Source: CAIWHR01 sp963779805 (GTDB lineage: Bacteria > Pseudomonadota > Gammaproteobacteria > Burkholderiales > Casimicrobiaceae). From it: 64,000 bases of DNA. Under the pieces are notes generated by a model. The model worked only from the letters and a program-made list of their open reading frames with translations, did not search any database and was not told the origin of the DNA. The DNA lies in the NCBI GenBank assembly GCA_963779805.1, contig CAVZZN010000006.1, positions 124,001 through 188,000 on the forward strand, written 5' to 3'. This document shows positions 30,184 through 45,567 of this stretch, one piece after another (position 1 is the first letter of the stretch; the number at the start of each line of letters is the position of its first letter). The position numbers were made by a program, and so were the translations under genes.

Positions 30184-30812
30184 CGCTCGACGACCTGCGG
30201 CGGCTCAAGTTCCGCGAGGCGGGCAGCTGGCCGCTGCTGCCCAAGATCCTGGTCCTGCTCACGGTCCTGCTGCTCATCGTGGCCGCAGGCGCCGCGCTGC
30301 TGTGGAAAGACCAGTTCGACGCCCTCGAGAGCGCGCAGAACGAGGAGCAGACGCTGCGCACGCAGTACATCGACAAGAAGGCCAAGGTCATCAACTACGA
30401 CCTGTACGTGCAGCAGTTGAAGGAGATCGAGCAGTCGTTCGGCGCCCTCCTGAAGCAGCTGCCCAACAAGTCCGAGATGGACGCGCTGCTCACCGACATC
30501 AACCAGGCTGGCCTCGGCCGCGGGCTGCAGTTCGAGCTCTTCAAGCCCGCCGCGCAGGAAAAGATGGCGGACTTCTACGCCGAGCTGCCGATCGACGTGA
30601 AGATCACCGGCAACTATCACGACATGGGCGCCTTCGCGAGCGACGTCGCGCAGCTGCCGCGCATCGTGACGCTCAACGACGTGAGCGTGATCAACGACAA
30701 GGGCACGCTCACCATGGAAGCGATCGCGAAGACCTTCCGTTACCTCGACGAGGAGGAGATCGCGAAGCAGCGCAAGCTCGCCAAGGACGCGAAGGAAAAG
30801 GGCAGGAAATGA
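30180..30812 (+). CDS. pilO: PilO, type IV pilus inner-membrane alignment protein
   Basis: The PilN partner, 210 residues. It opens with TLDDLRRLKFREAGSWPLLP, then one TM segment (about residues 23-42), a coiled coil with YIDKKAKVINYDLYVQQLKE and the periplasmic domain with AQEKMADFYAELPIDVKITG. It overlaps pilN and pilP by 4 bases each, matching the tight pilMNOPQ operon. Confidence 0.94.
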   Translation: MTLDDLRRLKFREAGSWPLLPKILVLLTVLLLIVAAGAALLWKDQFDALESAQNEEQTLRTQYIDKKAKVINYDLYVQQLKEIEQSFGALLKQLPNKSEMDALLTDINQAGLGRGLQFELFKPAAQEKMADFYAELPIDVKITGNYHDMGAFASDVAQLPRIVTLNDVSVINDKGTLTMEAIAKTFRYLDEEEIAKQRKLAKDAKEKGRK

Positions 30813-31339
30813 CACGCTGGGCCGCGATTACCGCTGGCGCCCTCGCTGCCTTCGCACTTGCGGGCTGCGGCGGGGAAACGCACCAGGATCTGCGCAACTG
30901 GATGGCCGAGCAGGGCAAGAACGTGCGCGGCAAGGTCGAGCCGCTGCCGCAGGTCAAGCCCTACGAGCCGTTCACGTACAACGCGTTCGACGTGCCGGAT
31001 CCGTTCCGCGAGCGCAAGGTGAAGCCGGTCAAGACCAGCACCGGGCTCGCGCCCGATCTCGCCCGGCGCAAGGAGCCGCTCGAGGCGTATCCGCTCGAGT
31101 CGCTCAACATGGTCGGCACGCTGGAGAAGGGCAAGCAGGTGTTCGCGCTGGTGCGCACGCCCGAGAAGGACGTGTACCAGGTGAAGCCGGGCAATCACAT
31201 GGGCCAGAACTTCGGCACGATCGTGAACGTGTCCGAGAGCGAGATCACGTTGAAGGAGCTGATCCAGGACAGCGGAGGGGACTGGACCGAGCGGTCCAGC
31301 ACGCTGCAGCTGATCGAGCCCAAACAGGAGCGAAAATAA
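30809..31339 (+). CDS. pilP: PilP, type IV pilus pilotin-like lipoprotein
   Basis: An inner-membrane lipoprotein joining PilNO to the PilQ secretin. A signal peptide with lipobox LAGC (Cys20) precedes a flexible stretch and a beta-sandwich HR-type domain, with PLESLNMVGTLEKGKQVFAL and VYQVKPGNHMGQNFGTIVNV. It has 176 residues. pilQ begins 1 base after the stop codon. Confidence 0.94.
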   Translation: MTRWAAITAGALAAFALAGCGGETHQDLRNWMAEQGKNVRGKVEPLPQVKPYEPFTYNAFDVPDPFRERKVKPVKTSTGLAPDLARRKEPLEAYPLESLNMVGTLEKGKQVFALVRTPEKDVYQVKPGNHMGQNFGTIVNVSESEITLKELIQDSGGDWTERSSTLQLIEPKQERK

Positions 31340-31340
31340 A

Positions 31341-33660
31341 ATGACCGTTCTCGCTTGGCTTGACCGCACGCGGGCGCGCCTCGCCTGCGTCGGCGGCGCC
31401 GCCGGGCTGCTTGCGCTGCTGGCGATCGCCGGCTTGGGCGCAGCGCAGGCCCAGACGCCCGCCCCGCCGGCCCCGCTCCGACGCCGGCGATGGCGCCGGC
31501 AGGGACCGCCCGGCGGCGGCGGCGAACAGCATCGAGCAGGTGAGCGTCATCAAGGGCGCGTCCGGGCGCACGGTCGTCAAGTTCACGCTCAAGTCGCCCC
31601 CGCCCAATCCGCCCGCGGGTTTCGCCATCACGAGCCCGCCGCGGATCGCGCTCGACTTCCAGGGCACTACCAACGGCCTCGGCACGTCGCAACGCACCAT
31701 CGAGGACGGCGCCCTGCGCAGCCTCAACGTGATCCAGGCGGGGAGCCGCACGCGCGTCGTGTTCAACCTCAACAAGCCGCAGACGTTCGAGACGTCGGTC
31801 GAAGGCAACGCGGTGCTCGTCACGCTGGTCGACCAGGTCGCGGTCGGCGATCTGCAGGCCCCCGTGCAGGTGCAGCGCTTCGCCGAAGCGCATCCGAGCG
31901 ACGTGCAGCACACGGTGCGCGACGTCGACTTCCGGCGCGGCAAGAACGGCGAGGGCCGCATCATCGTCGACCTCTCCGACAACACCACCGGCATCGACAT
32001 CCGCCAGCAGGGGTCGCAGCTCATCGTCGACTTCCTGCGCACGTCGGTGCCCCGCAATCTCGAACGGCACCTCGACGTGGGCGACTTCGGTACGCCCGTG
32101 GTCTCCGTGGACACGTTCAACCAGGCCGGCAACACGCGGATGGTGATCGAGCCGAAGGGCCTGTGGGAGCACTCCGCCTACCAGGCCGACAACCGGTTCA
32201 TCCTGGAAGTGAAGGCGGTCCAGGAGGATCCGAACAAGCTCACGCAGGGCTCGCGCCAGGGCTACAAGGGCGAGAAGCTCTCCCTCAACTTCCAGAACGT
32301 GGAAGTGCGCGCGGTGCTGCAGGTCATCGCCGACTTCACGGGCCTCAACATCATCACCAGCGACACGGTGCAGGGCAGCCTCACGCTGCGGCTCAAGGAC
32401 ATCCCGTGGGACCAGGCGCTCGACATCATCATGCAGACGAAGGGCCTCGACATGCGCAAGAACGGCAACGTCGTGCTCATCGCGCCGCGTGAGGAGCTCG
32501 CGCTCAAGGAGAAGCAGCAGCTCGAGGCACGGCAGCAGATCAGCGATCTCGAGCCGCTCGTGTCCGAGTCGTTCCAGCTCAACTACATGAAGGCGGCGGA
32601 TTTCGCCAACCTCATCTCGACCAATCGGCAGCAGCAGTTCGGCGCGGGCGCCGGCCAGACGCCCACCACCGGCGGACAGGGATCGGTGCTGTCGAAGCGT
32701 GGCGTGGCGTTCGTCGATCCGCGCACCAACATCGTGTTCGTGTCGGACACGGCGAGCCGGCTCGAGGAAGTGCGGCGCATCCTGCGCCTGCTCGACACGC
32801 CGGTGCGTCAGGTCGTCATCGAGGCGCGCATCGTGCTCGCCGACGACAAGTTCGGCCGCCAGCTCGGCGCCCGCTTCGGCGCGCAGACCGGGTTCACCAT
32901 CAACCGGCGGTATGCCGTGGGCCAGGGCGGCAGCCTCAGCACGCAGCCGGTCGTGAAGCTCGATGGCAACACGGTCACCCGCACGACGGCCACGCAGACG
33001 CCTTTCGAGCTCGCTTCGGGCATCGCGAGCGCGGGCTACTCCGATCCGAACCAGCTCAACGTCAACCTGCCCATCGCGAATCCGGCCGGTCAGCTCGCGC
33101 TCACGCTGATCAACCTGGGCAGCGGCAACCTGATCAACCTCGAGCTCTCCGCGATGGAATCGGACAATCGCGGCAAGGTGGTGTCGAGCCCGCGGGTGGT
33201 GACGGCCGACAACCAGAAGGCGTCGATCGAGCAGGGCACCGAAATCCCGTATGTCACGCCCGCCTCGGGCACCACGCCGCCGACCGTGCAGTTCAAGAAG
33301 GCCGTGATGCGCCTCGACGTGACGCCGCAGATCACGCCCGACAACCGCATCATCATGACGGTCGAGATCCGCAAGGATTCGGTGGGCGCGTTCGTGCCCG
33401 TGCAGGGCGGCGGCTCCGTGCCGTCGATCGACACCAAGAACATCACGACCCAGATCGCCGTCAACAATGGCGACACCGCGGTGATCGGCGGCATCTACGA
33501 GGAAGAGGTCCGCAACGACGTGAGCAAGGTGCCGCTGCTCGGCGACATCCCCGTCCTCGGCTACGCGTTCAAGACGACCAGCCGCACGTCCAACAAGACG
33601 GAGCTGCTGATCTTCCTCACCCCCCGCGTGGTGAAGGAGACCGTGAACGCGGTGAAGTGA
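31341..33660 (+). CDS. pilQ: PilQ, type IV pilus secretin (frameshifted near the N-terminus)
   Basis: The outer-membrane pore for the pilus. A signal peptide ending GLGAAQAQTPAPPAP leads to two AMIN-type domains (ANSIEQVSVIKGASGRTVVK and DVDFRRGKNGEGRIIVDLSD), the secretin N domains (KLSLNFQNVEVRAVLQVIAD) and the C-terminal secretin core VPLLGDIPVLGYAFKTTSRT. The frame changes between about 31480 and 31515 in a low-complexity linker; one extra base is the simplest explanation. Length, about 770 residues, is normal. Confidence 0.92.
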
Positions 33661-33691
33661 TCCGGTTGGCGGCTCCGCGCCGTCGCAGTCG

Positions 33692-33721
33692 ACAACGACC
33701 TCGCTGCCGCGGGGTCGTTGT
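33692..33721 (+). terminator. Hairpin after pilQ
   Basis: ACAACGACC pairs with GGTCGTTGT around a GC-rich loop, 32 bases after the pilQ stop. It is followed by GCTTGG rather than a U-tract, so it may only partly separate pilMNOPQ from aroKB. Confidence 0.5.
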
Positions 33722-33790
33722 GCTTGGGGACCCGCCTGCGGCTGTCCCCGGGCGCTGATGAGCGCCGGCGGAACCTGCGATAATGCCCGC

Positions 33791-34321
33791 ATGCATCTGC
33801 ATCGCGGCAACCTCTTCCTCGTGGGGCTCCCCGGCGCCGGCAAGACGACGCTGGGGCGGCAGCTCGCGCGGCGGCTGCGCAAACCGTTCCTCGACGCGGA
33901 CATCGAGCTCGAAGCCAAGCTCGGCGTCACGATTCCGACCATCTTCGAAATCGAGGGCGAGGCGGCGTTTCGCGATCGCGAGCAGGCGTTGCTCGCCGAG
34001 CTCACGCTGCGCACGGGGATCGTGCTCGCCACCGGCGGCGGCGCCGTGATCCGGCCGCTCAACCGCACGAACCTGCAGCAGAACGGCTCGGTGGTGTATC
34101 TCCACTCGACACCGCAGATGCTTTGGCACCGCGTGCGGCACAATCGCCATCGGCCGCTGCTGAACACGCCGGATCCCCTCGCGCGCCTGCAGGATCTCTA
34201 CGGGCAGCGCGACGCGCTGTATCGGGAAGTCGCGGACTGGATCATCGAGTCCGACCGCGAGCAGGTCGCGCGCTTCGCCGCCAATCTCGAAGACCAGCTG
34301 CGCGACGCGCTGGGGGCGTAG
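33791..34321 (+). CDS. aroK: Shikimate kinase
   Basis: Phosphorylates shikimate in the chorismate pathway. It has 176 residues from the ATG at 33791 (MHLHRGNLFLVGLPGAGKTT). The P-loop is GLPGAGKTTLG, the shikimate-binding DADIELEAKLGVTIPTIFEI follows, then the ATGGGAVIRPLNR block and the lid region PLLNTPDPLARLQDLY. aroB starts 7 bases downstream. The pilQ-aroK-aroB order is conserved in many proteobacteria. Confidence 0.94.
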   Translation: MHLHRGNLFLVGLPGAGKTTLGRQLARRLRKPFLDADIELEAKLGVTIPTIFEIEGEAAFRDREQALLAELTLRTGIVLATGGGAVIRPLNRTNLQQNGSVVYLHSTPQMLWHRVRHNRHRPLLNTPDPLARLQDLYGQRDALYREVADWIIESDREQVARFAANLEDQLRDALGA

Positions 34322-34327
34322 GCCGCG

Positions 34328-35410
34328 ATGAGCGACGTGCGCACCCTCGACGTCGCGCTCGGGGACCGCAGCTATCCGATCCACATCGGGGCCGGCGTGC
34401 TTTCCCGCGCCGGCGCGCTGATTGCGGATCGCATTCCCGGCGAGCGCGTCGTGATCGTCAGCAATCCCGTCGTCGCCGCGCATTGGCTTGCGCCCCTGCG
34501 CAGCGCGCTCGCCGCCCGGAATATCGCGAACGAAACCATCGTCGTCCCCGACGGCGAGGCGCACAAGACGTGGGACACCCTGCACGATGTGCTCACCCGC
34601 CTGCTCGAGATGCGCGTGGATCGGTCCACGAGCCTCGTCGCTCTCGGCGGCGGGGTGATCGGCGACCTCGCCGGGTTCGCCGCGGCGATCTACCAGCGAG
34701 GCATACCGTTCGTCCAGGTGCCGACGACGCTGCTCTCGCAAGTGGACTCGTCGGTCGGGGGCAAGACCGGCGTGAATCACCCGCTCGGCAAGAACATGAT
34801 CGGGGCGTTTCATCAGCCCAGCGCGGTGCTGATCGACACCGAGTGCCTGCGCACGCTGCCCGACCGCGAGCTCGCCGCGGGGATGGCGGAGGTCATCAAG
34901 TACGGCGCGATCCGCGACGCCGGGTTCCTTGCTTGGCTGGAAGCGAACGTCGACGCGGTGATGGCGCGCGACAGCCGTGCGCTGACGCATGCGATCCGCG
35001 AAAGCTGCCGCCTCAAGGCCGCGATCGTCGCCGCGGACGAACGCGAAACCGGAGAGCGCGCGCTGCTCAATTTCGGCCATACCTTCGGTCACGCGATCGA
35101 GGCCGGCCTGGGCTACGGCGAGTGGCTGCACGGCGAAGCGGTGGCCGCCGGCATGATGATGGCCGCGCACGTGTCGGTGCGCCGCGGCGAGCTCGAAGCC
35201 GCCGACCGCGATCGCCTCGGCGCGCTGCTCACCCGCGCTCGTTTGCCGGTCACGCCGCCCAAGCTCGGTGCCGAGCGCTATCTCGGCCTCATGCGTCGCG
35301 ACAAGAAGGTGCTCGCCGGCGCCGTGCGCTTCGTGCTCCTGCACGCCCTCGGGGATGCGTACGTGACGGCCGACGTGCGCGAGGACGACGTGCTCGCCGT
35401 TCTCGCGTAG
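34328..35410 (+). CDS. aroB: 3-dehydroquinate synthase
   Basis: Converts DAHP to 3-dehydroquinate, the second step of the shikimate pathway. It has 360 residues and is intact. The NAD/metal-site blocks are SLVALGGGVIGDLAGFAAAI, then PTTLLSQVDSSVGGKTGVNH, the segment MAEVIKYGAIRDAGF and LLNFGHTFGHAIEAGLGYGE with its zinc histidines. It ends the operon before a terminator. Confidence 0.95.
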   Translation: MSDVRTLDVALGDRSYPIHIGAGVLSRAGALIADRIPGERVVIVSNPVVAAHWLAPLRSALAARNIANETIVVPDGEAHKTWDTLHDVLTRLLEMRVDRSTSLVALGGGVIGDLAGFAAAIYQRGIPFVQVPTTLLSQVDSSVGGKTGVNHPLGKNMIGAFHQPSAVLIDTECLRTLPDRELAAGMAEVIKYGAIRDAGFLAWLEANVDAVMARDSRALTHAIRESCRLKAAIVAADERETGERALLNFGHTFGHAIEAGLGYGEWLHGEAVAAGMMMAAHVSVRRGELEAADRDRLGALLTRARLPVTPPKLGAERYLGLMRRDKKVLAGAVRFVLLHALGDAYVTADVREDDVLAVLA

Positions 35411-35470
35411 AGCGTCCTCGCGCGAACCGTTGCTGCCACACCGCGTCTCCCGACGTTCGCGACAGCCCAT

Positions 35471-35498
35471 GAAAACGGCGCCCGAGGGCGCCGTTTTC
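35471..35498. terminator. Bidirectional terminator between aroB and the Ig-repeat lipoprotein
   Basis: A perfect 12-bp stem, AAAACGGCGCCC against GGGCGCCGTTTT, with a minimal loop. T-rich flanks are present in both directions between two convergent genes. Confidence 0.92.
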
Positions 35499-35550
35499 CT
35501 TCGTCGGGACCCGTCGGACGTTCGTACCGCCCGACGGCTGCTCCCCTACG

Positions 35551-37396
35551 TCACTGACACGTGATCGTCGCCGACGTGACCTTTTGCGGCGAGCTCACGT
35601 CGAACGCGTTCACGCCGATCGTGCCCCCGGCCGGTATGGCGACGAGCACCTGCACGTCGAAGAGGCCGGTGGTGCCGGGGACCGGGACCGCCGTCGCGGC
35701 GTTGGGCGGGTTGAAGAACATCCCGTACGGTTGCGTCCCGCCCGTAACCGCGAAGCGGAAGATCGTGTTCACGGCGCACGTACCCGACAGGGCGGTGGGC
35801 GTGATCGCCAGCGCGGGCGGGGCCGGCGCCGTCGGCACGTCGGTGTCGCCCGGCTTGTTGGTGAGCTTCGCGATGATCTGCCGCCCCGTCGCGTCCAGGA
35901 TCGAGAACGTCACCGGATCGGCGCACACGCCGGTGGTGACCGCCTCGAACATCCCGCCGTTCGTGTCGACGAAGTTGGTGGCGAGCGCCACGGCATCCGG
36001 GAAGTTCGACGTGATCCGGTAGGGCGGCGTGCCGCCATAGATGTAGTAGTCGACCCGCACGTTCGACGGGCAGATGCCCTTGTAGGCGCCCTGGATGATC
36101 GCGTTGTCGGGCACGACGGTGAGGATGCTCGTGCCGTTGGTGTTCTGCTGCACGATGAAGCTCGTCGTGAGCTGCTGGCCCGACTGCACGTCCGTCGCGC
36201 GGATCTGGGCAGGTTGCGTCGAAGCGCTGACGTTGGCTTGGATGATGACCTGGGCGGTGCCGGAGGCATCGCTCACGACCGTCTGCGACGACGCCGCCGG
36301 CACGTTCGGATCCGCGGTGCGGATCGAGAACGGGCCCTGCACGACTTCGAACCGGACCTGCCGTCCCGGGGCGGGCGCCCCCGTCGGGCCGAGCACCTTG
36401 ACCGCGGCGGTGCCCGTCTGGCCGGAGCAGATCGCCGTCGTGCCGCAATCGCCCAGGTTGGGCGTGATCGCGAAGGTATTGAGCAGCGACGACGGCTTGA
36501 CGGTCAGGCTTGCCTGCTGGGTCGCGCCTGTTGCATCCGTGATCGTCACGGTGACGTTGGTGTCGGCTGCGACCGCGCTCGGCAGCAGCGCAATCGCATT
36601 CCCGCTGACGGTGGCAGTGACCGGCAGGACCGTGCTGTTGTCGGAGAATGCCCGGTAAGGTGCAACGCCGCCCCCGATCGTCAGGATGGTCGGCTGGCCC
36701 GCATACAGCGTGGCGCTCGCCGGGCTGACGGTCAGTGCGGCGGTGGGCTTCACGGTCGCCGTAGCCGCCACCGTGTTGTTCGCGGCATCGAGGATGGTGA
36801 TGGTGACCGCCGTGTCGGCGGCGACGTTGCCGGCGACCAGGGTGACGGTGTTGCCGCTCACGCTCTGCGAGACCGGCAACACGGCCGAATTGCTCGAGAA
36901 GGCGCGGTACGGTCCCTTGCCGCCGCTGATCGTCAGGGTCGTCGGGACGCCCGACGGCAGCGACAGCGTCGACGGTACGACGCCGAGTGGCGCGCCCGCG
37001 GGCGTCGGCGAGATCGTCACGTCGGCGGAGGCCGTCTGGTTGATCGCGTCGAGCACCGTCACCGTGACCTTGGTGTCGGCTGCGACGTCGGCCGCGAGCA
37101 GCGAGATGGTGGTCCCGCTCACGCTCGCCGCGACCGGCAGCAGGGCGGTATTGCTCGACACCACCCGATACGGGGCGGTGCCGCCGTTGATGGTGAGCGA
37201 GGTCGGCACGCCGGGGTAGACGGTCGCCGCGACCGGGAGGATCGTGAGCGTGGCGGGCGTCGGCGGCGCCGGGGTGTAGGGGTTGTTGGGCGCACCGCTC
37301 CCCCCGCCGCACGCCGACAGCGTCGAGCACTCCGAGCAGGACGAGGAGGCCCGCAAGACGGCGAAGCCAGATGGCGAGGCAACGATTAGCGGCCAT
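35551..37396 (-). CDS. Lipoprotein with tandem Ig-like repeats (frameshifted in signal peptide)
   Basis: A surface or periplasmic protein of about 614 residues, probably lipid-anchored. One extra base near 37320 interrupts the signal peptide; repaired, it reads LLVLLGVLDLSACGGGSG with lipobox Cys. Three repeats of about 85 residues follow, each with a PYR(A/V)(F/V)S motif, a VLPV-type strand, an SVSGNT-like turn and VAADTxVTVTILDA. A Big1-like domain follows (VRFEVVQGPFSIRTADPNVP), then two diverged copies (GGTPPYRITSNFP and GGTQPYGMFFNPP). The ATG at 37396 starts MAANRCLAIWLRRL. No enzymatic motif is seen. Adhesion or matrix binding is a guess. Confidence 0.72.
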
Positions 37397-37654
37397 AGTG
37401 GGGATTTCCAATGATGTTGTCCTAAACGTGGGAGCTTTTTGACAGATGCAACAACGATCTACACGCGATTGCTGAGATTAGAGCCGAACAACCCCCGCCG
37501 TGCAAGCGTTTTGGTCCGGCCGCAGTGCCCGTTCCCGCGTTTCTGTTGTATCCGTCGCCATTGGATAACGGCCCCGATCTCGCCTGCCCGTAGGCTCGGG
37601 CCGCGAGCGCCGGCCCGAGGCCCTTTTCCGCCCTCCGAATACCGGCGCGTTTGC

Positions 37655-37683
37655 TTGTGGCGATGCAGCATGATCAGTAAAAT
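37655..37683 (+). promoter_or_regulatory. Promoter candidate for gltBD
   Basis: TTGTGG and TAAAAT are separated by 17 bases, and the -10 box lies 85 bases before the gltB start. It sits in the 372-base gap between the divergent lipoprotein gene (start 37396) and gltB. A TTGACA at 37439-37444 has no well-spaced -10 box. I see nothing else in the gap. Confidence 0.4.
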
Positions 37684-37768
37684 TGGTCGGTTTCGCCCCA
37701 GCGTGACGCCGGGTCCGGCGAGCGCCCCTTCCGGGTGCGTTCGCGCCTTTGCCATCAAGAGGTTCCAC

Positions 37769-42499
<4,731 letters not shown>

Positions 42500-42548
42500 T
42501 GCGCGCCGCACGCGCGACCGGACGAACCACGCAACTCACGGGAAACTG

Positions 42549-43985
<1,437 letters not shown>

Positions 43986-44088
43986 GGCGGCCCATGGCCG
44001 GCTTGCGATGGATGCTCGCACGCCGGAGGGTCGCTGCAACAGGCGAGCCGGCGCAACGGCGGCTCGCTTCATCTCTTCCGAGCGCGCC

Positions 44089-45153
44089 ATGACCTCATTC
44101 GCCAACGATACGTTCCTGCGCGCGCTGCGGCGCGAGCCCACGCCGTACACGCCCGTGTGGCTCATGCGCCAGGCGGGGCGCTACCTGCCGGAGTACAACG
44201 CGACGCGCGCGAGAGCGGGGAGCTTCCTCACGCTCGCGAAGACACCCGCGCTCGCCACCGAGGTCACGCTGCAGCCGCTCGATCGCTTTCCGCTCGATGC
44301 GGCCATCCTGTTCTCCGACATCCTCACGGTGCCGGATGCGATGGGGCTCGGGCTGTACTTTGCCGAGGGCGAGGGCCCGCGCTTCCGGCGCCGGACCGAC
44401 ACGGAGGAGGCGATCGCGGCGCTGGCAGCGCCCGACCTGGGCTCGCTGCGTTACGTGTTCGACGCGGTCGGCGAGATCAAGCGTGCGCTGCGCGGACGCG
44501 TGCCGCTCATCGGCTTCTCCGGGAGTCCGTTCACGCTCGCGTGCTACATGGTCGAGGGCAGCGGCAGCGAGGACTTCGCAACCGTGCGCCGCATGGCCTA
44601 CGGTCGTCCGGATCTCCTCGACCGGCTCATCGAAGTGAACACGCGCGCGGTTTCCGCCTACCTCGACGAGCAGATCGCGGCCGGCGCGGATGCGGTGATG
44701 ATCTTCGACACCTGGGGCGGGCTTTTGTCCGCGTCCGCGTACCGCCGCTTCTCGCTGCAGCCGATGGCAAGGATCCTCGCCGGCTTGCGCGCGGGCCTCG
44801 ACGGTCGGCCGGTGCCGTCGATCATCTTCACCAAGGGCGGCGGGGCATGGCTCGAGGACGCCGCGGCGAGCGGAGCGTCCGCGGTGGGCCTCGACTGGAC
44901 CGTGGACATCGCGCAGGCCCGGCGCGCTGTGGGCAGCCGGGTCGCCCTGCAGGGAAATCTCGACCCGCTCGTGCTGCTCACCGATGTGCCGACCGTGCAG
45001 CGCGAGGCCGCCGCCATCGTGCGGGCCGCGGGCGCCGCTCCGGGGCACGTGTTCAACCTCGGCCACGGCATCGTTCCGGCGACCCCGCCCGAGCACGTGG
45101 CAGCCCTCGTCGAGACCGTGCATCGCGAATCCCGGGCCCTGCGGGGCGTGTGA
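44089..45153 (+). CDS. hemE: Uroporphyrinogen decarboxylase
   Basis: Decarboxylates uroporphyrinogen III to coproporphyrinogen III in haem synthesis, 354 residues. It has the signature PVWLMRQAGRYLPEYNATRA, then LDAAILFSDILTVPDAMGLG, the GFSGSPFTLACYMVEG block and FNLGHGIVPATPPEHV. The ATG at 44089 begins MTSFANDTFLRAL; an upstream in-frame ATG would add 27 residues foreign to the family. The gltD-hemE gap of 103 bases contains a GCGAGCCG/CGGCTCGC hairpin. Confidence 0.95.
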   Translation: MTSFANDTFLRALRREPTPYTPVWLMRQAGRYLPEYNATRARAGSFLTLAKTPALATEVTLQPLDRFPLDAAILFSDILTVPDAMGLGLYFAEGEGPRFRRRTDTEEAIAALAAPDLGSLRYVFDAVGEIKRALRGRVPLIGFSGSPFTLACYMVEGSGSEDFATVRRMAYGRPDLLDRLIEVNTRAVSAYLDEQIAAGADAVMIFDTWGGLLSASAYRRFSLQPMARILAGLRAGLDGRPVPSIIFTKGGGAWLEDAAASGASAVGLDWTVDIAQARRAVGSRVALQGNLDPLVLLTDVPTVQREAAAIVRAAGAAPGHVFNLGHGIVPATPPEHVAALVETVHRESRALRGV

Positions 45154-45255
45154 CGCCCGTTGACGTCGGTTAAGCTTTTCGCGGCGATCCTCCGCGGCGG
45201 GCGACAACGACGGGCGGCCGATGACGGGGCTCGGGCCGTGCCCGCCGCCCGGGAG

Positions 45256-45442
45256 TTATGCACACGCGCCTGTCAAGCCCCGCGGGCGCGCCCCCCACGT
45301 CGTTCCGCACCGGGAATGCACCTCCAAGGGACTGATTCCAAATGGCGGTGCGGCCTCCGCGCCCGTGTCGCAGGAGGTGTTGCATGCAAGCATCATCGCG
45401 GGGGGGTGCTGCGCGCGTCAGTTACGCACAAAGTTATCCACA
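45256..45442 (+). promoter_or_regulatory. DnaA-box cluster in the hemE-priA intergenic region
   Basis: The 414-base gap between hemE and priA holds no gene. It carries TTATGCACA (45256-45264) and TTATCCACA (45434-45442), both fitting the DnaA consensus TTWTNCACA. A degenerate TTACGCACA (45422-45430) sits 12 bases before the second. All three have the same orientation. This could regulate priA or be a DnaA-titrating or origin-related site. Confidence 0.45.
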
Positions 45443-45567
45443 CCAGGTGGCCCGCCCCTTTCCGCTGCTTGAAAAAGAAAGCATTGCCCTCCCGACTTCA
45501 TGCGCAACATGAACTTCAGACGCCGTCGGGATAGCCGCGGCTGCGACCGGGGCGCCGCGATCAGGCC

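Noticed and set aside
37439..37768. A 110-codon N-terminal extension of gltB
   Set aside because: GltB needs its catalytic Cys close to the start after a short propeptide. The extension has no family similarity and contains a promoter candidate.
44043..44075. Terminator between gltD and hemE
   Set aside because: GCGAGCCG/CGGCTCGC can pair, but the following TTCATCTCTT is a poor U-tract and the hairpin lies just before the hemE start, so I did not call it.
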